This document shows, piece by piece, positions 1 through 8,077 of a DNA stretch of 22,295 nt. The position numbers and the translations under genes were made by a program. Under the pieces are notes generated by a model. It did no database searches. It worked only from the letters and a program-made list of their open reading frames with translations, and had not been told where the DNA came from. The DNA is from Spirochaetaceae bacterium. Its GTDB lineage: Bacteria > Spirochaetota > Spirochaetia > Treponematales > Breznakiellaceae. Each line of letters starts with the position of its first letter. Within the stretch, counting starts at the first letter, position 1. Location: NCBI GenBank assembly GCA_031269165.1, contig JAISZQ010000011.1, positions 1-22,295 of the forward strand. The letters run 5' to 3'.

Positions 1-42
1 TCCCGTAGGGATCAGCTTATTTTATTTTTAGGAGGAACTTTT

Positions 43-990
43 ATGAATAAAAAGTTCTTTATTATCGGTTTGACCGTCCTTCTGGGCGTGTCATTATTCT
101 TGACGGGCTGCCCGACGGACAGCGATGACGACGGGCCCAGCGAGGCGGAGAAGGCCGCGCGGGCGCTCAAGGACGCTCTGGGCAACGCGGCAACGGTGAG
201 CGGCACAACGGTTACGCTGACGGAAGGTGTGGACCTTGAAGATGCTGGGCCGTTTGTGATTCCCGCCGGGGTAACGCTTGCCGTGCCCAATACGATTACC
301 CTCTCCGTTGAGGGGACGGCGGCACTCACCGTGACGGGCACGCTCACGGTAGCGGGCACGCTCACGGTAGCGGGCGCGTTCGACATACCGGATACGGGCG
401 GGGTTGTGGTGGAAAGCGGGGGTACGTTTACGGCCGAATCCAGCATAACCGGCACGAATGACGCCACCATGACCGTCAGGGACGGCGGCGAGGTGTGGGT
501 CAAGGATACCGACCAGCACTGGGGTGGAACGGGGTATATCGTCGTGGAGTATGGTGGCAAGGCGTTCCAGACAGTCGTCGACAAAACATTGATGATCGGC
601 AAAGAAAACGATAGCGCGCTCTTCGAGCTTACGGCTGCGAACAGTACGATATCCTTCAACAACACGTCCTTTAAGCTGAAGGGAGAGGGAGAGTTTACTA
701 TCGCATACGTGCTGGGTCAAGAGATGACGATTGAAGCAGACAGTACGCTTACCCTCAATGTCGCGCTGACTACTAATACGCAGAATACCGGGAAATTTTT
801 AGGAACAGCGAATACCAGTACCATCACTACCGAGTCTAGCGGGAGTATTGCATTCAATGGTGATAGTTCCAAGAACTTCTATCAGAGCGATGGCACCACT
901 AAGGAGACTTCCGTTGCCGCTAGCAAAACCTACAAATGGGATACCTCCCTCGGTGGCGGCGGAGACGAATCCGGCTGGAAGGCCCAGTAG
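43..990 (+). CDS. Hypothetical secreted lipoprotein, low-complexity beta-rich
   Basis: A 315-residue protein with a clear lipoprotein signal: Lys3-Lys4, a hydrophobic stretch to about residue 20, then lipobox L-T-G-C with Cys23 as the lipidated residue. An acidic Asp-rich linker follows (about 26-31). The rest is Thr/Val/Gly-rich and repetitive (T-G-T-L-T-V-A-G repeated near residues 97-110), which suggests a beta-solenoid-like, surface or periplasmic structure. The start is set by a strong GGAGG 7 bases upstream of the ATG. A rho-independent terminator follows the stop by about 50 bases, so this looks like the last or only gene of its transcript; the promoter lies outside the window. I recognise no enzymatic domain. 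Proteins of this style are common in treponemes, but the function is unknown. Confidence 0.8.
   Translation: MNKKFFIIGLTVLLGVSLFLTGCPTDSDDDGPSEAEKAARALKDALGNAATVSGTTVTLTEGVDLEDAGPFVIPAGVTLAVPNTITLSVEGTAALTVTGTLTVAGTLTVAGAFDIPDTGGVVVESGGTFTAESSITGTNDATMTVRDGGEVWVKDTDQHWGGTGYIVVEYGGKAFQTVVDKTLMIGKENDSALFELTAANSTISFNNTSFKLKGEGEFTIAYVLGQEMTIEADSTLTLNVALTTNTQNTGKFLGTANTSTITTESSGSIAFNGDSSKNFYQSDGTTKETSVAASKTYKWDTSLGGGGDESGWKAQ
336..374 (+). repeat. In-frame 18-bp tandem repeat
   Basis: The unit GGGCACGCTCACGGTAGC occurs twice without interruption (336-353, 354-371) and is followed by the start of a third copy. It adds six residues (G-T-L-T-V-A) per copy to the lipoprotein and, being in frame, could vary in number without breaking the gene. 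Confidence 0.8.
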
Positions 991-1037
991 TAACGTGTCC
1001 CCGGCGCACGGGCAAACAAGTTTGCCTTAGCCGAGTA

Positions 1038-1081
1038 AGCCCCCCGCCGAACGGGACTCCGTTTGGCGGAGGGCTTTTTTT
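1038..1081 (+). terminator. Rho-independent terminator of the first lipoprotein gene
   Basis: A 17-base stem runs from AGCCC..., with 3' arm CCGTTTGGCGGAGGGCT, two non-Watson-Crick positions and a GACT loop at 1055-1058. It is followed directly by a run of seven T. A second small hairpin, GGCAAAC/GTTTGCC, lies just upstream at 1011-1026. Orientation fits the plus-strand gene ending at 990. Confidence 0.85.
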
Positions 1082-1188
1082 CTGAGCGGCCCCATGTTGG
1101 TATTGCTCTCCCCGCCGACTGCCGCACCGCATAAGCACAAAGTGCGGCGCGGTTTTGAGATGGCCGGAGCGAAGGGGGAGACTTCCCA

Positions 1189-1388
1189 CTGTCAACAACT
1201 TAAGAATTTTGGTCCGCGAATGGCGCGAATAAGCGCCATATATGGCGTTACGAATGATACATACCCATCAGCACGTATTCGCAACGCCATGTATGGCGCA
1301 CATTCGCGTACATTCGCGGACAAAAAAACTAAAAATCTGTGTAACCCGTTGACCACTCTTATATTCCATTTGCTTAAGTTGTTGACAG
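1189..1388. mobile_element. R3 element, copy a (200 bp, perfect 16-bp terminal inverted repeats)
   Basis: CTGTCAACAACTTAAG at 1189-1204 is matched by its exact complement at 1373-1388. The interior has a long hairpin with base GTCCGCGAATG/CATTCGCGGAC (about 1211-1320) and inner arms 1233-1247 and 1285-1299. It is flanked on the left by R2-type sequence (1164-1187, GGAGCGAAGGGGGAGACTTCCC) and on the right by GGGGGAGACTTCCC and a new R2 end, so it sits inside or between R2 material. There is no coding capacity; it resembles a non-autonomous MITE. Confidence 0.75.
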
Positions 1389-1412
1389 GGGGAGACTTCC
1401 CATTGTCAACGC

Positions 1413-1582
1413 CTTAGAGCCTGTTCAAAACCCCACGGGACGAAAGTCTTCGCGGTGATTCGGGGGGCGTTGCGGGGGGCTGGCCACCCGCAGAGGGGGT
1501 AGCGTAAGACCCTAAGCGCAAGCGGCGGTCTGGAGCGAGGGGGAGACGCGGCAACCTGTTGCCGTTCCCCCTTTTGCTGAAA
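1413..1582 (-). mobile_element. R2 element, truncated copy in reverse orientation
   Basis: It begins with the R2 end CTTAGAGCCTGTTCAAAA (1413-1430), continues CCCCACGGGACG and matches the reverse complement of the complete copy at 18315-18557 along much of its length: GGGGGCGTTGCGGGGG, GAGGGGGTAGCG, and GGAGCGAGGGGGAGAC through to TTTTGCTGAAA. The distal terminal repeat is missing, so this copy is broken at its right end. Confidence 0.7.
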
Positions 1583-1649
1583 ATGGCTACGTATTATCCG
1601 CGTTATCCCCAAAACTCCGTGCAATCTGCGGTTCCTTGTGTTTCCCGTT

Positions 1650-1678
1650 TTATCGAAGGAATCTCCCTTTTCTATAAT
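1650..1678 (+). promoter_or_regulatory. Possible promoter of the GH2 gene
   Basis: TATAAT at 1673-1678 is a perfect -10 box, but the -35 position 17 bases upstream (TTATCG, 1650-1655) matches poorly. The leader would be about 110 bases. I see nothing else of note between the R2 remnant and the GH2 start. Confidence 0.25.
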
Positions 1679-1795
1679 TCACACCGGATTTGCCCTATTC
1701 TGTCCATTGCGGGTGGGCCGGTTCGGGGCTATGCTGGAGGGGCAAACTATGCTGAACAAAAGCGAAGGAACGACAAGGATCGATAGGAGATATGT

Positions 1796-4237
1796 ATGCG
1801 GGACAAAAATGCGGTGTTGTTTAATGCGGACTGGCAGTTTCTGTTGGGGGATCCGGCGGGGGCGGAACGGGAGGACTACCCTGACCGGACGTGGAGGCGG
1901 GTCGATCTTCCTCACGACTGGGTGATTGAGCAACCTTTTGACCGGGGCGAGGGTGATCAGGGTGAGTATGCCGGGCAGAATATGCAGGGGTTTTTCGCGT
2001 GGAAGGGGGTCGCGTGGTACCGCAAGACGTTTTATCTTGAACCGAAAGCACTCGCCGGGCCGGATGGTGCGGCATCTGCCGTTTCCCTTTACTTTGGCGG
2101 GGTCTACCGGAACAGCAGGGTCTATGTCAACGGGCGGGAAGCGGGGGGCAGGGCCTACGGGTATTCGTCTTTCGCGTTGGATATAACGGACCTCGTGCGG
2201 GCTGGGGATAACACGGTGGCCGTCCGGCTGGATAACGGTTGTGAGGCGCCCGACCGCTGGTATTCGGGGTCGGGGATATACCGGAACGTGTATCTGCGGA
2301 TTGTTCCCGCCCTCCACGTCAAGACGTGGGGTGTTCGTATCGGGACAAAACAGATTGGTCTCCCGGACGGAGTACCCTTTCCCCCGAAGGGGGAACCGGC
2401 CGCCCTCTCGCGCCAGAGCGCAACCAAGGAAAGCCCCTGTGGGGCGGCCGAAGTTACGGTGGACGTAACGGTGGTGAACCGGGGCGGCAGGACGGGTGAA
2501 GGGCGGGTTTCGCTGACGATAACCGGGCCTGACGGGGCGGTCGCGGCGGAAACGGCCATGCCCTTTCGCGTTCCGGCAGACGGGGAAACCACGGTGCGGC
2601 AACGTTGCCTGATTCAAAGGCCGTTCCTCTGGAGTGCCGATGACCCGCGCTTGTACGGTGCCGTGGTGCGGCTTCGGGGAAAAGACGACGGTGATACCGG
2701 CGGGCCTGTGGAGGTGCCGTTTGGGATCCGTTCCATCGAGTTGCTTCCCCGCCGGAGGATGCGGGTCAACGGCGAGGCGGTAACGCTCAAGGGGGTGTGC
2801 CTGCACCACGACTGCGGGATTCTTGGGGCGGCCTACTACGACGAGGCGTGGCGGCGGCGGCTTCTTGCGCTGAAGAGCATCGGTTGTAACGCGGTGCGTA
2901 CCAGCCACAACCAGCCGGCGGAGGAATTCCTCGATCTCTGCGACGAACTGGGCTTCTATGTGATCGACGAATGTTTTGACAAGTGGCGGAGCGGGTATTA
3001 CGCCGCGCATTTTGACGAGGACTGGCGGCGCGACTTGGAGGCGTGCGTCCTGCGCGACCGAAACCACCCGTCGGTGTTTCTCTGGAGTGTCGGGAACGAG
3101 GTGGAGGAACAGGGGGCGGGCACGATGCCGGAGACGTTGCGGACGCTGGTGTCCTGTGTCCGCGCCTTGGACGATCGTCCGGTAACCTGCGCGCTCCATC
3201 CTCACGTCATCCCCCGGAGTCTCGTCGGCGCTCCGGTGAGCCGCCTCGTGGAGATTACCAAGGCATTGACGGAGGCCGTTGACGTGCTGGGCCTCAACTA
3301 CCACGAGCCGCTCTACGAAGCCTATACCGCCGCCATCGACAAGCCGATCGTGGGCACCGAAAGTTACGAATACTACAGCAGCACGCCGGAAAACTACGAG
3401 GACATGGTAAGCAAAACCCCCTGGCGTTTCGTCCTCGAAAACGACAACGTACTGGGCCAGTTTATCTGGGCCGGTATCGATTACCTCGGCGAAAGCACTG
3501 TGTGGCCCGTCAAAGGCTGGGCGGGCGCGATGCTGGACATCTGCGGCTTCCTCAAGTCCAACGCCTCCTACCGGAAAAGCCTCTGGTCGGCAGAACCCGT
3601 GGTCTACCTCGGCATCTATGACGGTGGAGGCCGCCCCGACTATGTGCGCGGGCGCTGGTCCTTCCCTCGCACCGCATCCCATCTGAACCTCGACCACCTC
3701 AAGCACCGCACCGTGAAGGCCGCCGTGTACTCGAATTGCGAGTATGTGGAACTTAAGATCAACGGCAAGAAGCGGGGAACGCGGCGGCCCGCCGACTTTG
3801 AAAACGGCATCATCGAGTGGACGTTTGACTACGAGGAGGGGGAACTTGAAGCGGTCGGCTACCGGGACGGCGCGGCGGTGTGCCGCCATCTCCTGAAGAC
3901 AGCGGGCCCGGCGCGACGCATCGAACTCGTCCCGGATCGAACCACGCTTCCGGCGGCCGATGTCGTCCACATAGAAGTATCTGTCACCGACGAAGCGGGA
4001 ACGCTCTGCCCCACCGACAGCCGCCTCGTCGGCTTTGCCCTGAGCGGCGACGGGGAAATCTTAGGCGCATCTTCCCCCGACCTCACGGCCCCGCTGGGCT
4101 TCCGTCTGCCGAAAATCTATCTCTGCGGCGGCAGGGCTCTCGTCATCGTCCGAGCGGGCGCGTCGCCCGGCCCGCTCTGCCTCACCGCCTACGCGGAAGG
4201 GCTCACGAGCGCACGGTGCGAGATGCGGGTGATATGA
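1796..4237 (+). CDS. Glycoside hydrolase family 2 protein (beta-galactosidase/beta-glucuronidase-like)
   Basis: The 813-residue enzyme should hydrolyse a terminal beta-linked sugar by the retaining mechanism. Domain order fits GH2: N-terminal jelly-roll sugar-binding domain (about 10-170, motif LPHDW and W-Y-R-K-T-F), Ig-like domain (about 215-310), TIM barrel (about 315-600) and C-terminal beta domains (about 640-813, resembling DUF4982 and the GH2 C5 domain). In the barrel, Asn434-Glu435 in S-V-G-N-E is the acid/base and Glu522 in G-T-E-S-Y the nucleophile; their 87-residue spacing is normal. I see no signal peptide, so it is probably cytoplasmic and acts on an imported sugar. ATG at 1796 has AGGAGA 5 bases upstream. 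An insertion of about 30 residues near 185-215 falls between the first two domains. It stands alone, with no transporter beside it. Substrate cannot be decided from sequence. Confidence 0.9.
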   Translation: MRDKNAVLFNADWQFLLGDPAGAEREDYPDRTWRRVDLPHDWVIEQPFDRGEGDQGEYAGQNMQGFFAWKGVAWYRKTFYLEPKALAGPDGAASAVSLYFGGVYRNSRVYVNGREAGGRAYGYSSFALDITDLVRAGDNTVAVRLDNGCEAPDRWYSGSGIYRNVYLRIVPALHVKTWGVRIGTKQIGLPDGVPFPPKGEPAALSRQSATKESPCGAAEVTVDVTVVNRGGRTGEGRVSLTITGPDGAVAAETAMPFRVPADGETTVRQRCLIQRPFLWSADDPRLYGAVVRLRGKDDGDTGGPVEVPFGIRSIELLPRRRMRVNGEAVTLKGVCLHHDCGILGAAYYDEAWRRRLLALKSIGCNAVRTSHNQPAEEFLDLCDELGFYVIDECFDKWRSGYYAAHFDEDWRRDLEACVLRDRNHPSVFLWSVGNEVEEQGAGTMPETLRTLVSCVRALDDRPVTCALHPHVIPRSLVGAPVSRLVEITKALTEAVDVLGLNYHEPLYEAYTAAIDKPIVGTESYEYYSSTPENYEDMVSKTPWRFVLENDNVLGQFIWAGIDYLGESTVWPVKGWAGAMLDICGFLKSNASYRKSLWSAEPVVYLGIYDGGGRPDYVRGRWSFPRTASHLNLDHLKHRTVKAAVYSNCEYVELKINGKKRGTRRPADFENGIIEWTFDYEEGELEAVGYRDGAAVCRHLLKTAGPARRIELVPDRTTLPAADVVHIEVSVTDEAGTLCPTDSRLVGFALSGDGEILGASSPDLTAPLGFRLPKIYLCGGRALVIVRAGASPGPLCLTAYAEGLTSARCEMRVI

Positions 4238-4262
4238 AACGCGGCAATGCCGATGGCGACGC

Positions 4263-4288
4263 GGATTGCGCCATGTATGGCGCAATCC
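4263..4288. repeat. Perfect 26-bp palindrome after GH2
   Basis: GGATTGCGCCAT, GT, ATGGCGCAATCC form a perfect inverted repeat 25 bases after the GH2 stop. The core GCGCCATGTATGGCGC is the same as one arm of the R3a hairpin (1285-1299), and an ATATAT version recurs at 4561-4576. It could form a hairpin in either transcript, but there is no T-run. Confidence 0.7.
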
Positions 4289-4298
4289 ACGGTTCCCT

Positions 4299-4719
4299 GT
4301 CATTGCGAGCGGAGCGAAGCAATCCAGGGTGAATGTCTTCCCCGGCTGGATTGCTTCACCCACGGCAAATTGCCGCGGGTTCGCAATGAGGGCCGCGCCC
4401 CGCTGAGGCAGTCGTCATTGCGAGCGAAGCGAAGCAATCCAGAAGGCAACGCGAAGCGTTCGCCCGCCTTCCCCGGCTGGATTGCTTCACCAACGGCAAA
4501 TTGCCGCGGGTTCGCAATGACGGGCGGATTAAAGCGGATTAAATCCGTGAAAATCTGCGTCGCCATATATGGCGCAATCCGCGGTTCCCTGTCATTGTGC
4601 TATCTGCGTTAATCCGCGGTTCCCCCCGTCATTGCGAGCGGAGCGAAGCAATCCAGGGTGAATGTCTTCCCCGGCTGGATTGCTTCACCAACGGCAAATT
4701 GCCGCGGGTTCGCAATGAC
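4299..4719. repeat. R1 palindromic repeat, three copies (array between convergent genes)
   Basis: Copies lie at 4299-4390, 4414-4521 and 4628-4719. Each opens GTCATTGCGAGCG(G/A)AGCGAAGCAATCCAG-like and closes with GGATTGCTTCACC(A/C)ACGGCAAATTGCCGCGGGTTCGCAATGA, so each folds back on itself. Between copies 2 and 3 (4522-4627) lies degenerate AATCCGCGG/GGATTAA material and the CGCCATATATGGCG palindrome; 4720-4794 holds more of this and an R3 end (CTTAAGTCGTTGACA, 4758-4772). Apparent open frames here are repeat translations, not genes. Confidence 0.85.
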
Positions 4720-4794
4720 GGGCGGATTAAATCCGTGAAAATCCGCGGACGAAATCCTTAAGTCGTTGACAATGGGAGACTTCCCCCAGACCCC

Positions 4795-5988
4795 CTACCC
4801 GAAAAACCTGTTCGTTCCCCGCGCCACCAAGTCCGCGAACAGTTTCTGCGGATATTTGACCTTGGCGAGGAGAATCATCGCGGCGATGACGTAGGGCTTG
4901 TGGCTGGCCTGCTTGTAGAGCGGCACGCGGTAGCGGTCAAAGACCGATGCGGCGACTTCGCCTTCCTTGCAACTCACGTCCGTGATGTCGGCGGGGAGGC
5001 AGTGCAGGTAGAGGGCCTTGCCACCACGGGTCGCGGTCATGCGCTTTTCGGTGCATTCCCAGTCCTTGTGCGCGGCGTTCTGGGCGAGCAACTCTTTTTC
5101 GAGGGCCTTGATCCCCGCGTCGTCGCCGTTTCCGTAGAGCGTCGTGCGCTTTTCCATCGCGGCAAAGGGCGCCCAACTCTTGGGGTACACGATGTCCGCG
5201 TCCTTAAATGCCTCGTCCATGCTGTTGCTCTTGGTGAACGTACCGCCTGAAAGCAACGCGTTTTTGCGGGCGACCTCTTCGACCTCCGGCATCACCTCGT
5301 AGCCTTTGGGGTGGGCCAGATGCACGTCCATACCGAAGCGCGTAAAGAGGCCCGCGACTCCCTGGGGCACCGAAAGCGGCTTGCCGTAGGAGGGCGAGTA
5401 GGCCCAGGTCATGGCAACTTTCTTGCCCTTGAGGTTCTCGATGCCGCCGAAGTGGTGGATGATGTGGTTCATGTCGGCCATGCACTGTGTCGGGTGGTCG
5501 ATGTCGCACTGAAGGTTGACCAGCGTCGGGCGTTGTTCGAGCACGCCGTCAAGGTAGCCCTCCTTCACCGCGTCCGCAACCGCGTGCATATACGCGTTGC
5601 CCTTGCCGATGTACATGTCGTCGCGAATCCCGATAACGTCCGCCATGAACGAAATCATGTTCGCCGTCTCGCGCACCGTCTCGCCGTGGGCGATCTGCGA
5701 CTTCCCCTCATCGAGGTCCTGCACTTCGAGCCCCAGCAGGTTACACGCCGAGGCAAAACTGAACCGCGTCCGCGTCGAATTGTCCCGGAACAGCGAAATC
5801 CCCAGCCCCGACTCGAAAATCTTCGTCGAAACATTGTCCTCGCGCAACGCCCGCAGCGCGTCCGCCACCGTGAACACCGCCTGAATCTCGTCCCACGTCT
5901 TCTCCCACGTCAGGAAAAAATCCCCGTCGAACATACCGCCGAAATGAAGCCCATCCAGCGTCGCGTTAAAATGATTGATGTAAGCCAT
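4795..5988 (-). CDS. ygeW: Knotted carbamoyltransferase YgeW
   Basis: The 397-residue protein has the length of E. coli YgeW (about 396). It belongs to the aspartate/ornithine carbamoyltransferase fold. Carbamoyl-phosphate-binding S-T-R-T-R is at residues 71-75, H-P-T-Q at 165-168 and H-C-L-P at 329-332, continuing into the family's typical C-D-I-T-type and S-V-F-D-R-Y region. It is cytoplasmic and probably trimeric. The natural substrate is not settled; the gene belongs to the ygeW-ygeX-ygeY-ssnA-hyuA-ygfK set linked to anaerobic purine and uric-acid breakdown. ATG 5988 has AGGAGA about 5 bases upstream. It lies downstream of ygeY on the same strand, separated by 518 bases of repeats; ygeX, which separates the two in E. 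coli, is absent from the gap. No clear terminator follows; R1 repeats do. Confidence 0.93.
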   Translation of the reverse strand: MAYINHFNATLDGLHFGGMFDGDFFLTWEKTWDEIQAVFTVADALRALREDNVSTKIFESGLGISLFRDNSTRTRFSFASACNLLGLEVQDLDEGKSQIAHGETVRETANMISFMADVIGIRDDMYIGKGNAYMHAVADAVKEGYLDGVLEQRPTLVNLQCDIDHPTQCMADMNHIIHHFGGIENLKGKKVAMTWAYSPSYGKPLSVPQGVAGLFTRFGMDVHLAHPKGYEVMPEVEEVARKNALLSGGTFTKSNSMDEAFKDADIVYPKSWAPFAAMEKRTTLYGNGDDAGIKALEKELLAQNAAHKDWECTEKRMTATRGGKALYLHCLPADITDVSCKEGEVAASVFDRYRVPLYKQASHKPYVIAAMILLAKVKYPQKLFADLVARGTNRFFG

Positions 5989-6032
5989 AAAAATCTCCTA
6001 TTAAAAAAATACTTGTCCATAATAAAACAGAT

Positions 6033-6287
6033 GGGGGGAAGCCTCCCCCCCTGCCTCCAGCCGGCACAAACCCGCGCCGCACCTTGTGCTATGCGGTTTT
6101 GCGCCGTCTTCCGGCACCCCCCTCAGCGGGACAAAACCATGCGGCGCATGGTTTTGTGGGCGTACCCCAAGCGTCCATGGATGGACGCATTACCGAAGCA
6201 CGCCGTAGGTGTACCACGCCCCGGCCGGAAACCCGAAACAGGACGTTGAGGGTTGTAGGTCAGCCCCCCGCAACGCCCCCGCGTCAC
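6033..6287 (+). mobile_element. R2 element core without terminal repeats, between ygeY and ygeW
   Basis: It starts with the R2 subterminal hairpin GGGGGGA-AGCC-TCCCCCC (6033-6050) and shares a core with the complete R2 copy at 8811-9140. The core contains the hairpin ACAAAACCATGC-GGC-GCATGGTTTTGT (6131-6157), an enclosing stem GGGCGT/ACGCCC (6158-6163, 6216-6221), a perfect hairpin GCGTCCAT/ATGGACGC (6171-6188) and AACCC/GGGTT (6230-6254). Neither R2 terminal repeat is recognisable. It lies antisense within the presumed ygeY-ygeW transcript. The remaining gap, 5989-6032, is the ygeW leader. Confidence 0.7.
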
Positions 6288-6323
6288 AGAAGGCACCAAC
6301 CTGTCATTGCGCGTGAACCATGC

Positions 6324-6493
6324 GTCATTGCGAGCGTAGCGAAGCAATCCAGTGGAAGGCCTTCCCCGTCTGGATTGCTTCGTTACTTCGCTCCTCGCAA
6401 TGACGGTGCTACCGTCATTGCGAGCGGAGCGAAGCAATCCAGTGAAAGGCCTTCCTCCTCTGGATTGCTTCTCCCTGCTCACTTCGCAATGAC
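6324..6493. repeat. R1 palindromic repeat, two copies
   Basis: Copies at 6324-6404 and 6414-6493 open with GTCATTGCGAGCG and close with CTTCGCAATGAC or CTCGCAATGAC. A stray half-copy (GTCATTGCGCGTGAACC) precedes them at 6303. The second copy ends 13 bases from the ygeY stop codon, so it could form the 3' end structure of the ygeY message. Confidence 0.85.
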
Positions 6494-6506
6494 GGTCTCT
6501 TGCCTT

Positions 6507-7706
6507 TTACTTTCCCGCGCAATACACGGTCGGCAAAGCCGCGTAGACGGCAGCGCACCGCACGAGGTCGTCTTTCCACGTCTTCTCGTTGGGCGCGTGG
6601 GCTTGCGCTTCCTTGCCGGGGCCGAAGCCGATACAGGGGATGCCATTCCGCCCCATGATCGACACGCCGTTGGTCGAGAACGTCCACTTGTCCACTTTGG
6701 GTTTGCCGTACATCCCCTCGTAAGCTTTGACCATCGCCACCGTCGCCGGCGCGTCTTCGGGGATGACCCAGGTGGGAAAGAAACAGTCGATGGGGTAACG
6801 GACACCGGTATAACTCGGCCGGTCGTACCGGTACATGGAAACTTCCGCGCCGTACTTTTTCACGGCGGGCAACGCCCGTATCTCGTCAAGCGCGCTCTGG
6901 TAGGTTTCGCCCCACGTGAGCCGCCGATCGATGGAGATCGCGCACGAGTCCGCCACCGCGCACCGGGACGGGGACGTGAAGAATATCTCGGACACGGCGA
7001 GCGTCCCCTTGCCGAGGAAGGCGTCGGTTTTGAGCCGATCGTTCAGCGCCTTCACCTCGCCGAGAATCTCGCCCATCTTGTAGATCGCGTTGTCGCCCCG
7101 TTCCGGCGCGGAACCGTGGCAGGAAACGCCCTGCACGTCCACCCGGATCTCCATGCGCCCGCGCTGGCCCCGGTAGATGTGCCCGTCGGTCGGCTCGGTA
7201 ATCACGACAAACTCAGGCCGGATGCCCTCTTCCTTGATGATGTACTCCCAGCAAAGCCCGTCGCAGTCTTCTTCCTGCACGGTGCCCGTCACCATCACGC
7301 GGTATTTGTCGCTCAAGAGCCCTAAGTCCTTCATGATCTTCGCCCCGTACACCGCCGCGACCGGCCCGCCAAGCTGATCCGAGGTGCCGCGCCCGCCGAT
7401 CTCCGTCTCCGTCTCGTAGCCCTCGAACGGGTCAAACGTCCAGTTGTCGCGGTTCCCCACGCCCACCGTGTCGATGTGGCCGTCAATGGCGATGAGCGTT
7501 TTCCCCGTGCCCATATACCCGATGACATTCCCCATCTTGTCGATTCCGGCCTCGTCAAACCCGACCTTCTTCATTTCCTCGACAATCCGCGCCGCCGTCT
7601 CTTTCTCGCCTGTACTCTCGCCGGGAAGCCGCACAAGGTCGCGCAGGAACTTCGTCATGTCCCCCCGGTAACCCTCGGCCTTCGTTTTAATCGCCCCAAA
7701 ATCCAT
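6507..7706 (-). CDS. ygeY: YgeY-type M20 family metallohydrolase (selenium-metabolism-linked)
   Basis: The 399-residue protein is close to E. coli YgeY (about 403). It has the M20/ArgE-DapE metallopeptidase fold: metal ligand His77 and base region Asp79 in D-G-H-I-D-T-V, bridging Asp110 in G-T-S-D-Q-L-G-G, and the Glu145-Glu146 pair in Q-E-E-D. A C-terminal His occurs in A-H-A-P-N-E near residue 375. The expected reaction is metal-dependent amide hydrolysis. The family travels with ygeW, ygeX, ssnA and xanthine dehydrogenase-like selenoenzymes in anaerobic purine/urate metabolism; the exact substrate is uncertain. ATG 7706 has GGAGG 6-7 bases upstream. It is the first gene after a strong promoter carrying a palindromic operator (7760-7796) that is also found ahead of the NCS2 permease at 18740. 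ygeW follows on the same strand. Confidence 0.92.
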   Translation of the reverse strand: MDFGAIKTKAEGYRGDMTKFLRDLVRLPGESTGEKETAARIVEEMKKVGFDEAGIDKMGNVIGYMGTGKTLIAIDGHIDTVGVGNRDNWTFDPFEGYETETEIGGRGTSDQLGGPVAAVYGAKIMKDLGLLSDKYRVMVTGTVQEEDCDGLCWEYIIKEEGIRPEFVVITEPTDGHIYRGQRGRMEIRVDVQGVSCHGSAPERGDNAIYKMGEILGEVKALNDRLKTDAFLGKGTLAVSEIFFTSPSRCAVADSCAISIDRRLTWGETYQSALDEIRALPAVKKYGAEVSMYRYDRPSYTGVRYPIDCFFPTWVIPEDAPATVAMVKAYEGMYGKPKVDKWTFSTNGVSIMGRNGIPCIGFGPGKEAQAHAPNEKTWKDDLVRCAAVYAALPTVYCAGK

Positions 7707-7751
7707 AATTTTCCTCCTGAAGGCTCCGGCCCAAACGTCCGGCCTTCACGC

Positions 7752-7796
7752 TATTGAAATATAGTTAAGTATAACTATAAAAAAAAGTTTAGTCAA
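7752..7796 (-). promoter_or_regulatory. Promoter and palindromic operator of ygeY, shared with the NCS2 permease
   Basis: On the minus strand: -35 TTGACT (7791-7796), 17-base spacer, -10 TATACT (7768-7773). The palindrome TATAGTTA-TACT-TAACTATA (7760-7779) covers the -10 box with perfect 8-base arms, a repressor-type position. The whole segment is 41/45 identical to the region upstream of the permease gene. The leader to ygeY is about 55 bases. AT-rich sequence 7797-7920 upstream holds nothing else I can name. Confidence 0.8.
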
Positions 7797-7940
7797 GAGG
7801 TCGTTTTTAACAAAACCGTATAAAAAAGGAGACGTTTGTTGTTATTGTTGCTTGGGTAATGAATGAATTTTTCGCACTTCAGATTTGAATTGGCGAAATA
7901 TAAAAATGGCCCCCCAGGTTACGCCGATTTTTAATTTTTT

Positions 7941-8062
7941 GTCCGCGAATGTGCGCCGGACAGGGCGTTGCGAATACGCGCTGATGGGTATGTATTATCC
8001 GTAACGCCCTGTCCGGCGCTTATGCGCGCCCATTCGCGGACCAAAATTCTTAATTTGTTGAC
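7941..8062 (-). mobile_element. R3 element, copy with GC-rich hairpin (inverted, truncated)
   Basis: Its reverse complement matches R3a at 1189-1320: AAGAATTTTGGTCCGCGAATG, the loop ATACATACCCATCAGC, and the closing CATTCGCGGACA. The inner arms GCGCCGGACAGGGCG (7953-7967) and CGCCCTGTCCGGCGC (8005-8019) are perfectly complementary. One terminal repeat survives in degraded form (TTAATTTGTTGAC, 8050-8062) and the other is missing. It is followed by an R2 right end (8078-8099). Confidence 0.75.
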
Positions 8063-8077
8063 GGGAGGCTTGCGTTT

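Noticed and set aside
1679..3970. 763-codon open frame antisense to GH2
   Set aside because: It is a shadow of the GC-rich GH2 gene with low-complexity Arg/Pro/His composition and no start signals; the sense frame has the full GH2 motifs. The same applies to long frames opposite fusA and thrS.
4247..4612. Frames of the type S-L-R-A-K-R-S-N-P and G-L-L-R-F-A-R-N-D
   Set aside because: These are translations of R1 repeats, commonly misannotated as small proteins.
6130..6249. Short conserved protein (M-R-R-M-V-L-W-A-Y-P-K-R-P...) also seen at 8955-9065
   Set aside because: The two versions differ mostly at amino-acid-changing positions and the region is made of hairpins; it is R2 repeat sequence without a ribosome binding site.
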